From Akkermansiaceae bacterium UBA2367 (GTDB lineage: Bacteria > Verrucomicrobiota > Verrucomicrobiia > Verrucomicrobiales > DEV007): a stretch of DNA of 27,074 nt. A model generated the notes under the pieces. It did not search any database. It saw nothing but the letters and a program-made list of their open reading frames with translations, and had not been told where the DNA came from. Shown piece after piece: positions 24,872-27,074 of the stretch. Numbering within the stretch: position 1 is the first letter of the stretch; each line of letters opens with the position of its first letter. Where the stretch lies: contig DDTJ01000103.1 in assembly GCA_002344525.1 (NCBI GenBank), forward strand, positions 1-27,074. The letters are read 5' to 3'. Position numbers and translations under genes: made by a program.

Positions 24872-27029
24872 ATTCCGGCTCTATTCCATCGCCGTGCTGG
24901 TCATGGCGGGCTTCGCGCTGCTCGGCTACCGGCTCCACCGCATCCAGGTGACGGAGCACGCGGGCTGGGCCGCGCGGGTTCCCGGGAGCAAGTTCGAGTC
25001 CGTCCGCCTCCCCGGCATCCGCGGCGAGATCAAGGACCGGAACGGCCTCACCCTCGTCGACAGCACCCCGACCTACGAACTGCGCCTCGACCTGCGCGAG
25101 GTCGTCGTGGCCTATCTCAAGACCCACCGCAAGCTGCCGACCTACACTTGGGAGCGCTTCGACAGCTACGGGCAGAGGGAGGTCAAGACCGAAACCGACA
25201 TCGTCGCCGTGGTCGAGGAGACCGTCTTCCCCGGCTTGCAGGAGCAGGGCCTGCTCGCCGACTACAGCACCAGCGCGATGCGCGTCCACTACCGCTCGAA
25301 CCGAGGACTCGTCCCCTTCACCTACCGCCGCGACCTCAGTTTCAAGGAGTTTGCCCGCTTCGCCGAGAACAACATCGGCATCCCCGGCGTCACCGTGGCC
25401 CGCACCGGCCGCCGCCGCTACCTCTACGACTCCCTCGCTTGCCACACCCTCGGCTACATGAACCTCGCCGACCCCGACCAAGTGCCCGACGAGCGGAAGC
25501 GGGATTTCAACTACTACGTCGGTGACGACTACGGCGTCATGGGTGTGGAGAAGACCATGGACCACTACCTCCAGGGCAAGGCCGGGAAGCTCGTCATCGA
25601 GAAGGACGAGAAGGGCAAGTTCGTCGGCGAGGTCAGCCGCACCGAGCCCGAGCCGGGCTCCGACGTCTACCTCACCATCGACGCCCGCATCCAGATGGTC
25701 GTCGAGCAGAGCCTGCGCAAGGTCGGGCGCGGCGCCGTCGCCGTCATCGACCCGCGCAACGGCGACGTCCTCGCCCTCGCTTCGGTACCCTCCTTCAACC
25801 CCAACGTCTTCATTCCCGAGGTCCACATCGAGGATTGGAACCGCTACGACAAGGATCCCACCAGCCCCATGTTCAGCCGGGCCATCAATCCCTACTCCCC
25901 CGGCTCCACCGGCAAGATCCCCGTGGCCCTCGCCGGCTGCCTCTCCGGCTCCTGCAACAAACGCTTCCCCTGCGGCGGCGGGGCGCAATACGGCAGCAAA
26001 TTCATGAAATGCTGGTCCTCCGGCCACGGCACCCTCGACCTCAGCTCGGCGATCAAGGTGAGCTGCAACGGCTTCTTCTACCGCTACGCCAACGACGCCG
26101 GCATCCGCGACATCCAGACCATGACCAAGCTCCTCGGACTCGGACGACCCACCGGCATCGAGGTCACCGGCGAGAACCCCGGCAACATCCCCAGCCCCGA
26201 GTGGCTGCGGATGCAGGGACTGCTCTGGAGCGACGCCTTCACCGCGCTCGTCTCCATCGGCCAGGGAGCCACCGAGGTCTCGCCCTTGCAGATGGCCTCC
26301 GTCACCGCCACCGTGGCCAACGGCGGCAAAGTCTGGCAGCCCCGCCTCGTGCGCAAGATCGTGGACAAGGACGGCACCGCGGTCAAGGAGGACGAGCCCG
26401 TCCTCCGCGCCGACCTCACCCGCGAGGGCCTGAAGCCCGAGCACGTCGAGCTGGTCAAGCGCGGCATGTGGCGCGTCGTCAACGAGGGCGGGGGCACGGC
26501 GGGCCGGGCGAAGTCCGACCTCACCGTCGTCTCCGGCAAGACCGGTACCGCCCAGACCGCCAACCCCCGGCAGCCGACGAACGCTTGGTTCATCTCTTTC
26601 GCCCCCTACGACAATCCCGAACTCGCCATCTGCGTCTTCGTCGAGAACGGGAACTCCGGTGGCGGAGCCGCCTCACCCATCGCCAAGAACATCATCGACA
26701 ACGTCATGGCCATGCAACGGGGGGCCGAGATCCAGCTCACCGCCCTCCCCGAGGCCATCGGCCGCACCGACCGCGTCATGAGCGTGGCCTTCGACGGCCA
26801 CGACGTCGCCTCCTTCGCCCCCGCCGACGAAGACTCCGCCGTCGATGTCGCCGCCTTCGTGCCTGACTCCCTCCGCGAGCGCCCCTTCCGCCCCCTCGGC
26901 GGCCTCGCCCAGCCCACCATCAAGGACTCCAGCGACAGCCGCGGCCAAGTCGGGCGTCTCAACTCCAACCGCCCCGGTTTCCGCCCCTTCCAATGGCTGA
27001 GAAAGAAACAGCCACGATCCCGGCCATGA
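24855..27029 (+). CDS. mrdA: Penicillin-binding protein 2 (peptidoglycan transpeptidase)
   Basis: A 724-residue class B PBP, the transpeptidase of the elongation complex with RodA. It has an N-terminal membrane helix (about 9-25), then the pedestal domain with RGEIKDRNGLTLVDS. The catalytic domain has Ser351 in STGK (351-354), SCN at 403-405 and KTGTAQ from 562. Between the first two motifs, CGGGAQYGSKFMKCWSSGHG holds Cys residues at the place where PBP2 proteins often bind zinc. SxxK is usually STFK in this family; the Gly is a mild variant. About 110 residues after the catalytic domain are polar and probably disordered. The start at 24855 overlaps mreD; GTG at 24858 is an alternative. Confidence 0.95.
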   Translation: MVTHFRFRLYSIAVLVMAGFALLGYRLHRIQVTEHAGWAARVPGSKFESVRLPGIRGEIKDRNGLTLVDSTPTYELRLDLREVVVAYLKTHRKLPTYTWERFDSYGQREVKTETDIVAVVEETVFPGLQEQGLLADYSTSAMRVHYRSNRGLVPFTYRRDLSFKEFARFAENNIGIPGVTVARTGRRRYLYDSLACHTLGYMNLADPDQVPDERKRDFNYYVGDDYGVMGVEKTMDHYLQGKAGKLVIEKDEKGKFVGEVSRTEPEPGSDVYLTIDARIQMVVEQSLRKVGRGAVAVIDPRNGDVLALASVPSFNPNVFIPEVHIEDWNRYDKDPTSPMFSRAINPYSPGSTGKIPVALAGCLSGSCNKRFPCGGGAQYGSKFMKCWSSGHGTLDLSSAIKVSCNGFFYRYANDAGIRDIQTMTKLLGLGRPTGIEVTGENPGNIPSPEWLRMQGLLWSDAFTALVSIGQGATEVSPLQMASVTATVANGGKVWQPRLVRKIVDKDGTAVKEDEPVLRADLTREGLKPEHVELVKRGMWRVVNEGGGTAGRAKSDLTVVSGKTGTAQTANPRQPTNAWFISFAPYDNPELAICVFVENGNSGGGAASPIAKNIIDNVMAMQRGAEIQLTALPEAIGRTDRVMSVAFDGHDVASFAPADEDSAVDVAAFVPDSLRERPFRPLGGLAQPTIKDSSDSRGQVGRLNSNRPGFRPFQWLRKKQPRSRP

Positions 27030-27074
27030 CCACGCCCCCGGTCGCCTCCCCCCGGCCCGCCGACGGTCCCCCAC
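27026..27074 (+). CDS. Start of next operon gene, probably rodA (partial)
   Basis: An ATG at 27026 overlaps the mrdA stop as ATGA, and the frame stays open to the window end (MTTPPVASPRPADGPP). An in-frame ATG at 26993 inside mrdA is an alternative. Only 16 codons are visible and they are low-complexity. Naming it rodA is inference from the usual mre-mrdA-rodA order. Confidence 0.5.
   Translation, partial: MTTPPVASPRPADGPP

Noticed and set aside
24735..26444. 569-codon minus-strand frame
   Set aside because: Antisense of mrdA.

Overview
The window is GC-rich bacterial chromosome. Several features point to Verrucomicrobiota or a close PVC-group relative: a MoxR/DUF58/large VWA membrane-protein operon, a PA14 domain built into a BatA-like protein, an omega subunit of the MRSDLV...VLINLVS type, weak or absent Shine-Dalgarno sequences, and dispersed GGGCTTCCAGCCC palindromes. 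The phylum is inferred from gene content; there is no rRNA in the window to test it.

Left part (1-10.3 kb, minus strand). Reading leftward from about 10.3 kb are moxR (AAA+ ATPase), a DUF58 protein, a 1006-aa BatA-like VWA protein with a PA14 domain, a secreted HEXXH metalloprotease, a 1057-aa membrane protein with a split VWA domain, and a small lipoprotein. The lipoprotein is an acyl-carrier-protein fold whose phosphopantetheine serine is replaced by aspartate. The first three genes and the 1057-aa protein form a known type of envelope-stress or complex-assembly module. The protease and the ACP-like lipoprotein look like additions: they have lower GC, and the protease lies between two copies of a palindromic repeat. 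The gaps hold palindromic and purine/pyrimidine repeats.

Middle part (10.5-17.0 kb, plus strand). An unrecognised multi-pass membrane protein and a membrane-anchored alpha/beta hydrolase precede the conserved cluster rpmH-rnpA-yidD-yidC-khpB (ribosomal protein L34, RNase P protein, membrane-protein insertion, RNA-binding KH/R3H protein). rpmH has a good sigma70-like promoter that overlaps the stop codon of the hydrolase gene. After a 396-base gap containing two long 10-bp-periodic hairpin repeats comes rpoZ.

Right part (17.1-27.07 kb). uvrB has an internal insertion of about 45 residues. dsbD encodes a three-domain thiol:disulfide reductase, and a small CxxCxxCC (YkgJ-type) protein follows on the minus strand. 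The elongasome operon mreB-mreC-mreD-mrdA then runs off the end with the first codons of a further gene, probably rodA. Translational overlaps (ATGA, GTGA, 17 bp) tie together rnpA-yidD-yidC and mreC-mreD-mrdA-next gene.

The best candidate for something undescribed is the left end: an envelope MoxR/VWA operon carrying a non-modifiable, lipid-anchored ACP-like protein and a repeat-flanked metalloprotease. Most of the rest is recognisable housekeeping.
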